This document shows, in pieces, positions 35,740 through 45,270 of a DNA stretch of 64,000 bases. The notes below the pieces were generated by a model. That model was not told the origin of the DNA, searched no databases, and saw only the letters and a program-made list of their open reading frames with translations. Origin of the DNA: Azospirillum ramasamyi (GTDB lineage Bacteria; Pseudomonadota; Alphaproteobacteria; Azospirillales; Azospirillaceae); assembly GCF_003233655.1 (NCBI RefSeq), contig NZ_CP029829.1:940978-1004977 (forward strand). The letters are read 5' to 3'. The position numbers and the translations under genes are program-made. Within the stretch, counting starts at the first letter, position 1; the number at the start of each line of letters is the position of its first letter.

Positions 35740-37887
35740 GTGACGCAACTCCAGGAACTCGAGTCGGTCGGCATCGAGCCCAACGCTCCGGAACGCTTCA
35801 TCAATCGGGAGTTGTCGTGGCTGGCCTTCAACCAGCGCGTCCTGGACGAGGCCGCCAATCCGAACCACCCGCTTCTGGAACGGCTGCGCTTCCTGTCGAT
35901 TTCCGCCAGCAACCTCGACGAATTCTACATGGTCCGCGTCGCCGGTCTGAAAGGCCAGGTGGCCGCCGGGGTCAAGGCGCCGAGCCCGGAGAATCTCACG
36001 CCCGCCCAGCAGCTGACGGCGGTCAAGCAGCGCATCGCCGCGTTGATGGACAGCCAGCAGACGATGTGGCGCACGCTGAAGGGCGAACTGCGCGAGGCCG
36101 GAATCTCGGTCGTCGATCCGAGCGAGCTCAGCGAAGGCGAGCTGGACTGGCTGGAGGCCAAGTTCCTCGACGACATCTTCCCGATCCTGACGCCGATAGC
36201 GGTCGATCCGGCCCACCCCTTCCCGTTCCTGCCGAACCTGGGATTCTCGCTGGCGCTGCAGCTGCACGATCCGGTCAAGGGCCGGCACATCGACGCGCTG
36301 GTGCCGCTGCCCACGCAGCTGGAACGGTTCATGCGCCTGCCGGGTTCGGACATCCGCTTCATCCAGCTGGAAAAGGTGGTGATGCAGTTCATCGACCGCC
36401 TGTTCCCTCCGTTCCAGGTCAAGGCGCACGGCGTCTTCCGCGTGCTGCGCGACAGCGAGATCGAGATCGAGGAGGAGGCGGAGGATCTGGTCCGCACCTT
36501 CGAAAGCGCGCTGAAGCGCCGCCGCCGCGGCAGCGTCATCCGGCTGGCGACCGACAGCGGCATGGCGGCCGATCTGCGCGAATTCCTGCGCCATGAACTG
36601 AACGTGGCGTCGGACGACGTCTTCATCCTGGATGGGCTGATCGGCCTGACCGACACCAAGCTGCTGATCGTCGACGAGCGGCCGGACCTGGTTTTCCGCC
36701 CCTTCAACGCCCGCTTCCCCGAGCGGATCCGCGATTTCGGCGGCGATTGCTTCGCGGCGATCCGCCACAAGGACATCGTGGTGCACCACCCCTACGAATC
36801 CTTCGACGTGGTGGTGCAGTTCATCCGGCAGGCGGCGCGCGACCCCCAGGTGGTGGCGATCAAGCAGACGCTGTACCGCACCAGCAAGGACAGCCCGATC
36901 GTCGCCGCCCTGATCGAGGCTGCGGAGGCCGGCAAGTCGGTGACCGCGCTTGTGGAGCTGAAGGCCCGCTTCGACGAGGAGGCCAACATCCGCTGGGCGC
37001 GCGACCTCGAGCGCGCCGGCGCCCAGGTGGTCTACGGCTTCGTCGATCTGAAGACGCACGCCAAGGTGTCGCTGGTGGTGCGGCGCGAGAAGAAGGCGCT
37101 GCGCAGCTACGTCCATTTCGGCACCGGCAACTATCACCCGATCACGGCGAAGGTCTACACCGACCTGTCCTTCTTCACCTGCGACCCAGCGCTGTGCCAC
37201 GACGCCGCCGTCATGTTCAACTTCATGACCGGCTACGCCACGCCCAAGGTTCTGGAGAAGATCGCCATCGCGCCGATCACCCTGCGCCAGCGCCTGTCCG
37301 ACCTGATCGAGGGGGAGATCGCCCATGCCGCCGCCGGCCGTCCGGCCGCGATCTGGGTGAAGCTGAACTCCCTGGTCGATCCGGTCATCATCGACAAGCT
37401 GTACAAGGCGTCCCAGGCCGGGGTGCAGATCGACATGGTCATCCGCGGCATCTGCTGCCTGCGGCCGGGGGTGAAGGGGCTGTCGGAGAACATCCGGGTG
37501 CGCAGCATCGTCGGCCGATTCCTGGAGCACGGCCGCGTCATCTGCTTCGGCAACGGCCATGGCCTGCCCAGCAACCAGGCCAAGGTCTTCATTTCCTCGG
37601 CCGACTGGATGACCCGCAATCTGGACCGTCGAATCGAAACCCTGGTGCCCATCGAAAATCCGACGGTGCACGAACAGGTGCTCGACCAGATCATGGTTGC
37701 CAACTTCAAGGACGATGCAAGCACCTGGAAGCTCGGCCCCGATGGCGTGTACCATCGGATCAAAGCTGGCCCTGACGCGTTCAGTGCCCATAATTACTTT
37801 ATGACCAACCCCAGCCTGTCGGGCCGGGGCAGCGCGCTCAGCAGCAAGCGCACGCCGCCGCGGCTCATGCTGCACGCGGTGACCTGA
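35740..37887 (+). CDS. ppk: Polyphosphate kinase 1
   Basis: 715 residues from GTG 35740 (ribosome site AGAGG); an in-frame ATG at 35647 is an alternative. The N domain contains [20 protein letters not shown] and the [14 protein letters not shown] segment. The catalytic phosphohistidine is His440 in [12 protein letters not shown], followed by [11 protein letters not shown]. The end has [20 protein letters not shown]. It polymerises the gamma-phosphate of ATP into polyphosphate reversibly. The ppx gene starts 23 bases downstream. Confidence 0.96.
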   Translation: MTQLQELESVGIEPNAPERFINRELSWLAFNQRVLDEAANPNHPLLERLRFLSISASNLDEFYMVRVAGLKGQVAAGVKAPSPENLTPAQQLTAVKQRIAALMDSQQTMWRTLKGELREAGISVVDPSELSEGELDWLEAKFLDDIFPILTPIAVDPAHPFPFLPNLGFSLALQLHDPVKGRHIDALVPLPTQLERFMRLPGSDIRFIQLEKVVMQFIDRLFPPFQVKAHGVFRVLRDSEIEIEEEAEDLVRTFESALKRRRRGSVIRLATDSGMAADLREFLRHELNVASDDVFILDGLIGLTDTKLLIVDERPDLVFRPFNARFPERIRDFGGDCFAAIRHKDIVVHHPYESFDVVVQFIRQAARDPQVVAIKQTLYRTSKDSPIVAALIEAAEAGKSVTALVELKARFDEEANIRWARDLERAGAQVVYGFVDLKTHAKVSLVVRREKKALRSYVHFGTGNYHPITAKVYTDLSFFTCDPALCHDAAVMFNFMTGYATPKVLEKIAIAPITLRQRLSDLIEGEIAHAAAGRPAAIWVKLNSLVDPVIIDKLYKASQAGVQIDMVIRGICCLRPGVKGLSENIRVRSIVGRFLEHGRVICFGNGHGLPSNQAKVFISSADWMTRNLDRRIETLVPIENPTVHEQVLDQIMVANFKDDASTWKLGPDGVYHRIKAGPDAFSAHNYFMTNPSLSGRGSALSSKRTPPRLMLHAVT

Positions 37888-37910
37888 GGACGGGTGACGG
37901 GAGTCTGGGT

Positions 37911-39461
37911 ATGAGCAAGGACATTCGCGCGGCCGCCGTTCCAGGCGACGTTTCCGCCAACTGGAATGGGACGGCCGGCGGTCCGGCGGAGCGTGTCGGC
38001 GTGATCGACATCGGCTCCAACTCGATCCGTCTCGTCGTCCATGACGGGCTGACCCGCGCGCCGCTCGCCCTGTTCAACGAGAAGGTGCTGTGCGGCCTCG
38101 GCCGCGGCGTGGAGAAGTCGGGCCTGCTGAACCCCGACGGCGTCGTCCAGGGGCTTGCCGCGCTGGAACGCTTCGCCACGCTGGCCCAGGGCATGCGCGT
38201 CGGCCGGCTCGACGTGATCGCCACCGCCGCCGTGCGCGACGCCCGCGACGGCGCCGCCTTCGTCGATGCCATCCGCCGCCGCGCCGGCCTGACCGTCCGC
38301 GTCATCAGCGGGGAGGAGGAGGCGCGGCTGTCCGCCATGGGCGTGCTGTCCGGCACTCCCGGCGCCGACGGCCTCGTCGGCGATCTCGGCGGCGGCAGCC
38401 TGGAACTGGTCACGCTCGACCGCGGCGTGATCGGCAAGCAGGTGACGCTGCCGCTCGGTCCCTTGCGGCTGATGGAGGTCGGCGCGTCCAAGGGCGGTCC
38501 GGCCAGGCTGATCGACCAGCATCTGGAATCACTGCCTTGGCTGTCGGCAATGAAGGGGCGGCCCTTCCACCCGGTCGGCGGAAGCTGGCGCGCCATCGCC
38601 AAGCTGCATATGGAGCAGTCCGGCCATCCGCTGCACATCATCCACCACTACACCATCGCGGCATCCGACGCGCGGGAGTTCACGTCCCTGATCGGCCGGC
38701 AGAGCCGCTCGTCGCTGGAGAAGATGGCGGGATCGCGCCGCCGGCTCGACACGCTGCCCCTCGCCGGGCTGGTGATGGAGCGACTGCTGCGCATCGTCCA
38801 GCCGTCGAAGCTGGTGTTTTCCGCCTACGGGCTGCGGGAAGGCCTCCTCTATTCCCTGCTGTCGCCGGAAGGCCAGCGGGAGGATCCGCTGATGGCCTCG
38901 GCCGCCGATTGGGCCCGCCGCTTCGTAAGGATGGGCGATCCCGCCCTGCTGATGTCGTGGACGGCCGGGCTGTTCGCCGGCGAGGACGACAACGCCATCC
39001 GCCTGCGCCATGCCGCCTGCCTGCTGAGCGATGTCGGCTGGGCCGACCATCCCGACTACCGGGCCGAGCATGCCTTCCTGCGCGTGCTGCGCTACCCGTT
39101 CCCGGCGCTCGACCATGACGAGCGGGCTTTCCTGGCGCTTGCCGCCCATGCCCGCTATTCGGGCACCATCGACGTGCCGCTGACCGCGCCGGTCCGCACC
39201 CTGGTGACGGAAGGGCAGGGGATGAAGGCGCTGGTGCTGGGCCTGGCGCTGCGCCTCGCCCACACGCTGTCTGGCGGCGCCACGGCGCTGCTGGAGCGGA
39301 CCAGCCTGAAGGTCGGCGACGGGCGCATCGTGCTGACCCTTCCCGACGACGGCAGCGTGCCGTCCGGCGAAGCGGTGCAGCGCCGCATCGATGCGCTCGC
39401 CAAGGCGATGAATCTGAAAGGCGACGTGGTTCAGCCGCGGCGGCCGCAGGCGGCGGAGTAG
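37911..39461 (+). CDS. ppx: Exopolyphosphatase (Ppx/GppA family)
   Basis: 516 residues. ASKHA ATPase-fold motifs are GVIDIGSNSIRLVVHDG at about residue 29 and VGDLGGGSLELVTLD at about 155. The C-terminal helical part is HD-like (LRHAACLLSDVGWADHPDYR). It removes phosphate from polyphosphate ends or acts on pppGpp. Coupled to ppk in one transcription unit, giving synthesis and breakdown together. Confidence 0.95.
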   Translation: MSKDIRAAAVPGDVSANWNGTAGGPAERVGVIDIGSNSIRLVVHDGLTRAPLALFNEKVLCGLGRGVEKSGLLNPDGVVQGLAALERFATLAQGMRVGRLDVIATAAVRDARDGAAFVDAIRRRAGLTVRVISGEEEARLSAMGVLSGTPGADGLVGDLGGGSLELVTLDRGVIGKQVTLPLGPLRLMEVGASKGGPARLIDQHLESLPWLSAMKGRPFHPVGGSWRAIAKLHMEQSGHPLHIIHHYTIAASDAREFTSLIGRQSRSSLEKMAGSRRRLDTLPLAGLVMERLLRIVQPSKLVFSAYGLREGLLYSLLSPEGQREDPLMASAADWARRFVRMGDPALLMSWTAGLFAGEDDNAIRLRHAACLLSDVGWADHPDYRAEHAFLRVLRYPFPALDHDERAFLALAAHARYSGTIDVPLTAPVRTLVTEGQGMKALVLGLALRLAHTLSGGATALLERTSLKVGDGRIVLTLPDDGSVPSGEAVQRRIDALAKAMNLKGDVVQPRRPQAAE

Positions 39462-39489
39462 GGCGGCAGGGCAGGCCGGCGAGGCCGTG

Positions 39490-39926
39490 TCAGGTTCTGG
39501 TGATGGAAACCGCGACCATCCACCGGAAGCGCCGCGCCGGTGGTGAAGCTGGAGGCGTCCGACGCCAGATAAAGCGCTGATTGGTGTCGATCACCCTGAT
39601 GGCAATTCTCCGCCGTCATGTCGGGGATCGAGGTCTGCGCGCCCGGTGGTGCCGGCATTGTTGGAGGCGACATTCAGACCGCCGAACCGCCGCATGATGA
39701 CCGCGACCGCTTCGCGCGACATCGGAGTCCTTGACGTCGCCGGCCACCACGACGGCTTCGGCGCCTCCGTCCCGGATTTCCTGCACCAGCCGCATCAGTT
39801 CGTTGAGACGCCGCGTGCCACGAGGACCAGCTTTGCGCCATGCTCGGCGAACAGCAGCGCCGTTTCGCGGCCGATCCCGGAACTGGCGCCCGGGACGATT
39901 GCGATCTTTCCATCGAGCTGTCCCAT
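39490..39926 (-). pseudogene. Decayed short-chain dehydrogenase/reductase gene
   Basis: A good ribosome site (GGAGG) and ATG 39926 begin [20 protein letters not shown], a normal SDR start with the GxxxGIG cofactor motif. The frame is lost after VARG, resumes in another frame ([27 protein letters not shown]), and shifts again to reach NNAG. It then jumps to SALYLASDASSFTTGAALPVDG, the usual SDR C-terminus. Roughly 100 residues including the YxxxK active site are missing. At least two frameshifts and a deletion are therefore visible. Confidence 0.85.
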
Positions 39927-40198
39927 GTCCGACCTCCGTTGCGATGAACTGCCCGAGAATTGCGAACATGGGCCATGACCGGCTATCCGGTTCTTGCTTT
40001 CGAATTCGCAAGATCGGAACCACCCCGCTCCCATTTAATTTCCATAATCTTGCTTATGTGTTTTTTGTCTGTAGGCGCCGTAGCACCCCCTGAAGATCCT
40101 GCATGGCTGGGTCGTTGAGGCTCGCCCGGATGCCCCATGGCGGACCTCCCCCGCGTTGCCCATGTCCGGCCTCGCCCCTTCGGATCAGCGGATGGCCC

Positions 40199-41410
40199 AT
40201 GTCGCCGAAAAACCTGCCCACCCAGCCTGACCAGCGCCAGGAGATTCTGGCCCGGCGCCGGAATCACAAGATGGCGGAATCCGCCCACGCCTATGTGCGC
40301 GGCAGCACGGTGAAGTTCTACGAATGGCTGGAGGAATCCGGCGGCAGAATCCCGGACGGTCCGCCGGTCTGGATCTGCGGCGACTGCCATGTCGGCAATC
40401 TGGGACCGGTTGCCAACGCCAAGGGCCGGATCGGCATCCAGATTCGCGACGTCGATCAGACCGTGATCGGCAACCCGGCCCATGACCTGATCCGGCTCGG
40501 CCTGTCGCTCGCCACCGCCGCGCGCGGTTCGGACCTGCCCGGCGTCACCACGGCGCTGATGCTGGAGCAGATGATCGAAGGCTATATGATGACCCTGGAC
40601 GGCGAACTCGGCGGCGATGCCGTGCGCAAGAAGCCGTCGGTCGTCCGCGTCGGCATGCGGGAGGCCATCGGCCGCACCTGGAAGCATCTGGCCAGGGACC
40701 GCATCAAGGACATCCGGCCTTCCATCCCGCTCGGCAAGCGTTTCTGGCCGCTGACCGACGATGAGCGTGCGGAGGTGGAGGAGCTTTTCCGCAAGGATCA
40801 GGTGCGCCGTCTGGTGACCGCCCTGCACTCCCGCGATGACAATGACTGGATCGAGCTTCTCGACGCCGCCTATTGGGTGAAGGGCTGCAGTTCGCTGGGC
40901 CGGCTGCGGATCGCGGTGCTGCTCGGCGTCGGCGAGGGCCATTACGATGAGGGTGGCCTCAGCCTGATTGACATCAAGGAAGCGGTGCAGGCCGCCGCGC
41001 CGCGTGTCTCCAGGACCGGAATGCCGCGCGACAATGCCGAGCGCGTGGTCGCCGGCGCGGAGAATCTCTCGCCCCATCTCGGCGACCGCATGCGCCCTGC
41101 CCGCCTGCTCGACCGCGCCGTTTTCCTGCGTGAACTGCTGCCGCAGGACATCAAACTCGACTTCGACCACCTGACGCGGGAGGAAGCGACCCACGTCGCC
41201 TTCTTTCTGGCCGCCGTGGTCGGCAAGGCGCATGCCCGCCAGATGGACGAGGCGACGCGCAGATCATGGCGCGGCGAGCTGGCGCGCAACCGCACCAAGA
41301 GCCTCGACGCGCCGTCCTGGCTGTGGTCCAGCATCGTTGACCTGATCGTCGGCCATGAGGCGGCCTATCTGGAACACTGCCGCCGCTATGCCGAGCGTCC
41401 GGACGCCTGA
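40199..41410 (+). CDS. DUF2252 family protein
   Basis: About 403 residues from ATG 40199 (MSPKNLPTQPDQRQEILARR); the frame stays open to 40103 but the upstream part looks non-coding. DUF2252 features are KMAESAHAYVRGSTVKFYEW, WICGDCHVGNLGPV and IQIRDVDQTVIGNPAHDLIRLGLSL, which resemble a kinase-like phosphotransferase loop. Function is unknown. The preceding 270 bases include an AT-rich stretch (TTTAATTTCCATAATC) likely to hold its promoter. Its last 25 bases overlap the convergent cca. Confidence 0.82.
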   Translation: MSPKNLPTQPDQRQEILARRRNHKMAESAHAYVRGSTVKFYEWLEESGGRIPDGPPVWICGDCHVGNLGPVANAKGRIGIQIRDVDQTVIGNPAHDLIRLGLSLATAARGSDLPGVTTALMLEQMIEGYMMTLDGELGGDAVRKKPSVVRVGMREAIGRTWKHLARDRIKDIRPSIPLGKRFWPLTDDERAEVEELFRKDQVRRLVTALHSRDDNDWIELLDAAYWVKGCSSLGRLRIAVLLGVGEGHYDEGGLSLIDIKEAVQAAAPRVSRTGMPRDNAERVVAGAENLSPHLGDRMRPARLLDRAVFLRELLPQDIKLDFDHLTREEATHVAFFLAAVVGKAHARQMDEATRRSWRGELARNRTKSLDAPSWLWSSIVDLIVGHEAAYLEHCRRYAERPDA

Positions 41411-42645
41411 TCGCGCAGGCCGCGCGCCATCTCCAGGCAGGCGTCGCGGCCGGGCCGGAAGTCCTCGGCGATCCACCAGCCCTCAACCCGTTTCAGCATC
41501 TCGCCGACCGCCGGGCCGCGCGGGATGCCGAGATCCAGCAGGTCGCGGCCGGCGATCGGCAGGCGCAGGTCCGGCAGGTCGCCGGCCACTTCCAGCGCCC
41601 TCCGCAGGGCCATGAGGTCGAGCGGGCCACCATGGATGGCGGCGGCCATCATGAGCAGGTCGCCGAACAGCTCGCCGTCGCCGATGCGGTAAAGCCCCTG
41701 GCGCAGCGTCTTGCGGTCGTCGGACGGCGCCAGCGCCACCGGCGGCTCGACAAGCGCCAGCATCCGGTCGCGCTCGCGGTTCGACAGCCGGAGCGCTTCG
41801 GCGGCGCGGAGCGCTCCCGGCCGGTCGCTGTCCAGCACCGCGGCGAGCCGGCGGGTCGGATCGGGCGTGACGCCCAGGTCGCGCTCCACCGCGATCAGCC
41901 GGTCCAGCCGGCCGGTGTCCATCGCTTCCGGCAGCAGATGGACCATGATCCCCTGCCCCATCATCAGCCGCCAGACCGCCGCCGCGCAGGGTGCGGTCAG
42001 CAGGCGGAACAGCTCGCCCCGCACCCGCTCGCCGGACAGCGTCGGCAGGCGCGGCGCCAGTTCACGGCAGGCCGCCATCGCCTCGGCATCGGGTTCGCCG
42101 CGGCCGTAATGGGCATGGAAGCGGAAGAAGCGCAGCAGGCGCAGCACATCCTCCTCGATCCTCCGCCGCGCCTCGCCGACGAAGCGGACGCGCCCGGCGG
42201 CGAGATCGGCCAAACCGCCGAAGGGATCGAACATCGCGCCGTCCGGCGTGCAGCTCAACGCGTTCATCGTCAGGTCGCGGCGGGCGGCGTCCTCCACCCA
42301 ATCGTCGGTGAACTCGACGCGGGCATGGCGGCCGAAATTCTCCACGTCGCGCCGCAGCGTGGTGATCTCATAGGGTTTGCCGCCGCACAGCGCGGTGACG
42401 GTGCCATGGGTGATGCCGGTCGGGATGACGCGGATGCCGGCGGCTTCCAGCAGTTCCATCACCCGTTCCGGCGGCGCATGGGTGGCGATGTCGATGTCCT
42501 TCACCGGCCGGCCCAGCCACGCGTCCCGCACGCAGCCGCCGACGAAGCGCGCGTCGGCGCCGCCGGCGTCGAGGGCGGCGAACACCGCCCGGCTTTCGGG
42601 CGCGGTCATCCAGGGCTGGGGCGACAGGCGTGCGGCGACGGTCAT
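41386..42645 (-). CDS. cca: CCA tRNA nucleotidyltransferase / poly(A) polymerase family
   Basis: 419 residues. Class II nucleotidyltransferase head: FVGGCVRDAWLGR, then KDIDIATHAPPERVMELL with the catalytic DxD. The RRD signature is VEDAARRDLTMNAL, followed by neck and body with RIEEDVLRLLRFFRFHA. No HD domain follows, as in short alphaproteobacterial CCA enzymes. It repairs or adds the CCA end of tRNA. The gene downstream in the direction of transcription overlaps (DUF2252, convergent). Confidence 0.93.
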   Translation of the reverse strand: MTVAARLSPQPWMTAPESRAVFAALDAGGADARFVGGCVRDAWLGRPVKDIDIATHAPPERVMELLEAAGIRVIPTGITHGTVTALCGGKPYEITTLRRDVENFGRHARVEFTDDWVEDAARRDLTMNALSCTPDGAMFDPFGGLADLAAGRVRFVGEARRRIEEDVLRLLRFFRFHAHYGRGEPDAEAMAACRELAPRLPTLSGERVRGELFRLLTAPCAAAVWRLMMGQGIMVHLLPEAMDTGRLDRLIAVERDLGVTPDPTRRLAAVLDSDRPGALRAAEALRLSNRERDRMLALVEPPVALAPSDDRKTLRQGLYRIGDGELFGDLLMMAAAIHGGPLDLMALRRALEVAGDLPDLRLPIAGRDLLDLGIPRGPAVGEMLKRVEGWWIAEDFRPGRDACLEMARGLRDQASGRSA

Positions 42646-42699
42646 GGCGCGCGACGCTATCCGATTCCCAGGGTCCGATCCACCACCGTCAGCAGCCGG

Positions 42700-43389
42700 T
42701 CAGGGGGCACCCGACGAGGAGCCGCCCTCCCCGGCCTCGCGCGCGGCGGCGCCCAGCACGTCGCGCAGGTTGACCAGCATGCCGGCGGTCGCCCCCCAGA
42801 TGTAGCGCTGCGGATAGGGAAAGGCGTAGAACCAGCGCGGCTTGCCCAGGAACTCGCGGCTGTGGCGCTGGGGGTTGGACGGGTCGAGGATGAAGGACAG
42901 CGGCACCTCGAACACCTCCGCCACCTCGGTCGGGTCGGGCGTCAGGATGAAGGGCGGCGTCACCACCCCCACCACCGGCGTCACCCGGAATCCGGTGCGC
43001 GTGACATAGGTGTCCAGCCGGCCGACGATCTCGATCCGGCCGCGCTCAAGCCCGATCTCCTCCGCCGTTTCGCGTAACGCGGTGTCCTCGGGACCATTAT
43101 CCTCCGGCTCCATCCGGCCGCCGGGGAAGCTGATCTGCCCTGCATGCGAACTCAGCGTCGCGGTGCGCTGGGTGAAGATGACGGTCAATTCCTCCGGCCG
43201 GTCGACCAGGGGAACCAGCACCGCCGCCTCGCGCAGGGTGTCCGGCGGCCCCAAATCCGGGTTCAGATCATGGTCGCCGCGGATTTTGGCCGCGTGTTTC
43301 GGCGCCATCCGGTTCGACCGGACCGCGTTCTCCACCGCCGCATCGTCGCTCATGGCCGGAAAACGCCGGCGAACCTCCTCCAGGCTCAA
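42700..43389 (-). CDS. Nudix hydrolase, CoA pyrophosphatase type
   Basis: About 229 residues if TTG 43389 is used, which overlaps the stop of the DUF1285 gene (TTGA); ATG 43353 would give about 217. The Nudix box GX5EX7REUXEEXGU is complete: GGRMEPEDNGPEDTALRETA followed by EEIGLE. The preceding SSHAGQISFPGG is the CoA-pyrophosphatase (NudL-like) variant. It probably cleaves CoA or related dinucleotides. It precedes cca on the same strand, and the order DUF1285-Nudix-cca is common in this bacterial group. Confidence 0.9.
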   Translation of the reverse strand: MSLEEVRRRFPAMSDDAAVENAVRSNRMAPKHAAKIRGDHDLNPDLGPPDTLREAAVLVPLVDRPEELTVIFTQRTATLSSHAGQISFPGGRMEPEDNGPEDTALRETAEEIGLERGRIEIVGRLDTYVTRTGFRVTPVVGVVTPPFILTPDPTEVAEVFEVPLSFILDPSNPQRHSREFLGKPRWFYAFPYPQRYIWGATAGMLVNLRDVLGAAAREAGEGGSSSGAP

Positions 43390-43952
43390 TCGCCAGGCAG
43401 CTTGCCCAGCGCGAAGAAGACCTTGTTGCTCCATAGACCCACCTCGGACTCGCCGTTTTCGGAGCGGCGCGTCTCGCTGCGCTCCACCATGTCGTAAAAC
43501 ACGGGCCGCAGGATACGTGCCTCCAGCCGGCTTCTAATTTGGATGTAGGGTGCCGGCTCCCCGGTTGCAGGGTTTTCGGCCACCCGGATCGGATGGTCGG
43601 GGCCGGCTTCGACCTGATGGTCGAGGTTGGTGCGGAAGGTCAGGACCTGATCGGCTCCGCTGCCCGTCACCGTCATCTCCACCGCGACGAAGGGTGCATC
43701 CTCCACCACGATCCGGCCGCGCTCGACCGGCGTGACCAGCCAGTATTCGCCATCGTCCTCGCGCCTGAGGACGGTTGAGAACAGCTTCGCCAACTCGATC
43801 CGACGAATCGGATCGCCATTGTGGAACCAGGTCCCGTCACGCGCAATGCGGATGTCGTACTGTTCCAACGTCGGAGTGCGCCCCAGCGCCGCCGGAACAT
43901 CCAGCGGTGCATCCGATACGGTTGGCCCATCTGCGCGCTTGTCTTTCGCCAT
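43386..43952 (-). CDS. DUF1285 family protein
   Basis: About 188 residues from ATG 43952 (MAKDKRADG); in-frame ATGs at 43970 and 44015 are possible. Beta-rich family core: YDIRIARDGTWFHNGDPIRR, KLFSTVLRREDDGEYWLVTP, VEDAPFVAVEM and FRTNLDHQVEAGPDHPIRV. No enzymatic role is established. It is coupled by overlap to the Nudix gene and divergent from the moxR gene. Confidence 0.85.
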   Translation of the reverse strand: MAKDKRADGPTVSDAPLDVPAALGRTPTLEQYDIRIARDGTWFHNGDPIRRIELAKLFSTVLRREDDGEYWLVTPVERGRIVVEDAPFVAVEMTVTGSGADQVLTFRTNLDHQVEAGPDHPIRVAENPATGEPAPYIQIRSRLEARILRPVFYDMVERSETRRSENGESEVGLWSNKVFFALGKLPGD

Positions 43953-44085
43953 CGCGTTACCGACCTTCATGGGATTGGGAACCGTTTTGTCCCCGAACAT
44001 GCGTATTTTCGCCACACTCGACCGTTAGGTCCACTCCAATGGTCCGCCGGTCCCACCCGGTCCGGCAGCAGGATCCGGAAAATGG

Positions 44086-45249
44086 GTGTCGACAACGCGC
44101 AGGAACAGGGCCAACCATGCGGATCCCGTGTTTCCCGTCGCGGACGACCGCGACTGCCACGCCGAACCGGCCCATTCCGGGGCCAGCCCGTCATCGGGCC
44201 CATCATCGGGGGAGCAGCAGACCTTGAGCGCACAGGACATCCTGAGGGGGCAGCCACCCGTGCCGGAGGACCCGCAACGGCTGATGGAGGAGATCGAGGC
44301 GCTGGGCGACCGGCTGGCCTCCGTCCGCGACCGCATCGGCCGCGTGATCTTCGGCCAGCAGGAGGTGATCGACCGCACGCTGGTCACTCTGCTGGCGGGC
44401 GGCCATGTGCTGCTGATCGGCGTTCCCGGCCTCGCCAAGACGCGGCTGGTGGAAACGCTGGGCATCGTGCTGGGACTCGCCGAGAAGCGCATCCAGTGTA
44501 CGCCCGACCTGATGCCCGCCGACATCCTGGGCTCCGAAGTGCTGGAGGAGGGCGACAACGGCCGCCGGTCCTTCCGCTTCATCCCCGGCCCGGTGTTCAG
44601 CCAGCTTCTGATGGCGGACGAGATCAACCGCGCCAGCCCGCGCACCCAGTCGGCGCTGCTGCAGGCGATGCAGGAGCATCGCGTGTCGGTCGCCGGCCAG
44701 TACCATCCCCTGCCCCAGCCCTTCCACGTCCTGGCGACCCAGAACCCGTTGGAGCAGGAGGGCACCTATCCGCTGCCGGAGGCCCAGCTCGACCGCTTCC
44801 TGATGCAGATCGACGTCGAATACCCTGACCGCGAGGCGGAACGCCGGATGATGATCGCCACCACCGGCTCCGCCGACGAGCGCGCGGTGACGGTGCTGTC
44901 CGCCGCCGACCTGCTGGCGGCGCAGCGCCTCGTCCGCCGCGTTCCGGTGGGCGAGGGAGTGGTCGACGGCATCCTCGACCTCGTGCGCCGCGGCAGGCCG
45001 GAGATGTCGGAGCTGATGGAGGTGCGCCAGCACGTCGCCTGGGGCCCCGGCCCGCGCGCCAGCCAGTCGCTGATGCTCGCCGCCCGCGCCCGCGCGGTTC
45101 TGGACGGGCGGCTGTCGCCTTCGCTGGACGATGTGGTGGCGCTTGCCAAGCCGATCCTGAAGCACCGCATGGCGCTGAACTTCGCCGCGCGGGCCGACGG
45201 GGTGACGCTGGACGACGTCATCGACCGCCTCTGTGCCCCCCTGATGTGA
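44086..45249 (+). CDS. MoxR-family AAA+ ATPase
   Basis: 387 residues from GTG 44086 (GGAAA-like site upstream). The first 55 residues are low-complexity, so a start nearer TTG 44224 is conceivable. AAA core: GVPGLAKTRLVETLG (Walker A), LLMADEINRASPRTQSALLQ (Walker B), then ATQNPLEQEGTYPLPEAQLDRFL. MoxR proteins act as chaperone-like ATPases with vWA-domain partners. The next three genes supply DUF58 and vWA-like partners, the typical neighbourhood. Confidence 0.92.
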   Translation: MSTTRRNRANHADPVFPVADDRDCHAEPAHSGASPSSGPSSGEQQTLSAQDILRGQPPVPEDPQRLMEEIEALGDRLASVRDRIGRVIFGQQEVIDRTLVTLLAGGHVLLIGVPGLAKTRLVETLGIVLGLAEKRIQCTPDLMPADILGSEVLEEGDNGRRSFRFIPGPVFSQLLMADEINRASPRTQSALLQAMQEHRVSVAGQYHPLPQPFHVLATQNPLEQEGTYPLPEAQLDRFLMQIDVEYPDREAERRMMIATTGSADERAVTVLSAADLLAAQRLVRRVPVGEGVVDGILDLVRRGRPEMSELMEVRQHVAWGPGPRASQSLMLAARARAVLDGRLSPSLDDVVALAKPILKHRMALNFAARADGVTLDDVIDRLCAPLM

Positions 45250-45270
45250 CCCCTTCGGAGCGGAGCCGCG

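Noticed and set aside
35728..37875. Long minus-strand frame across ppk
   Set aside because: Exact antisense of a strongly recognised gene, with low-complexity shadow composition.
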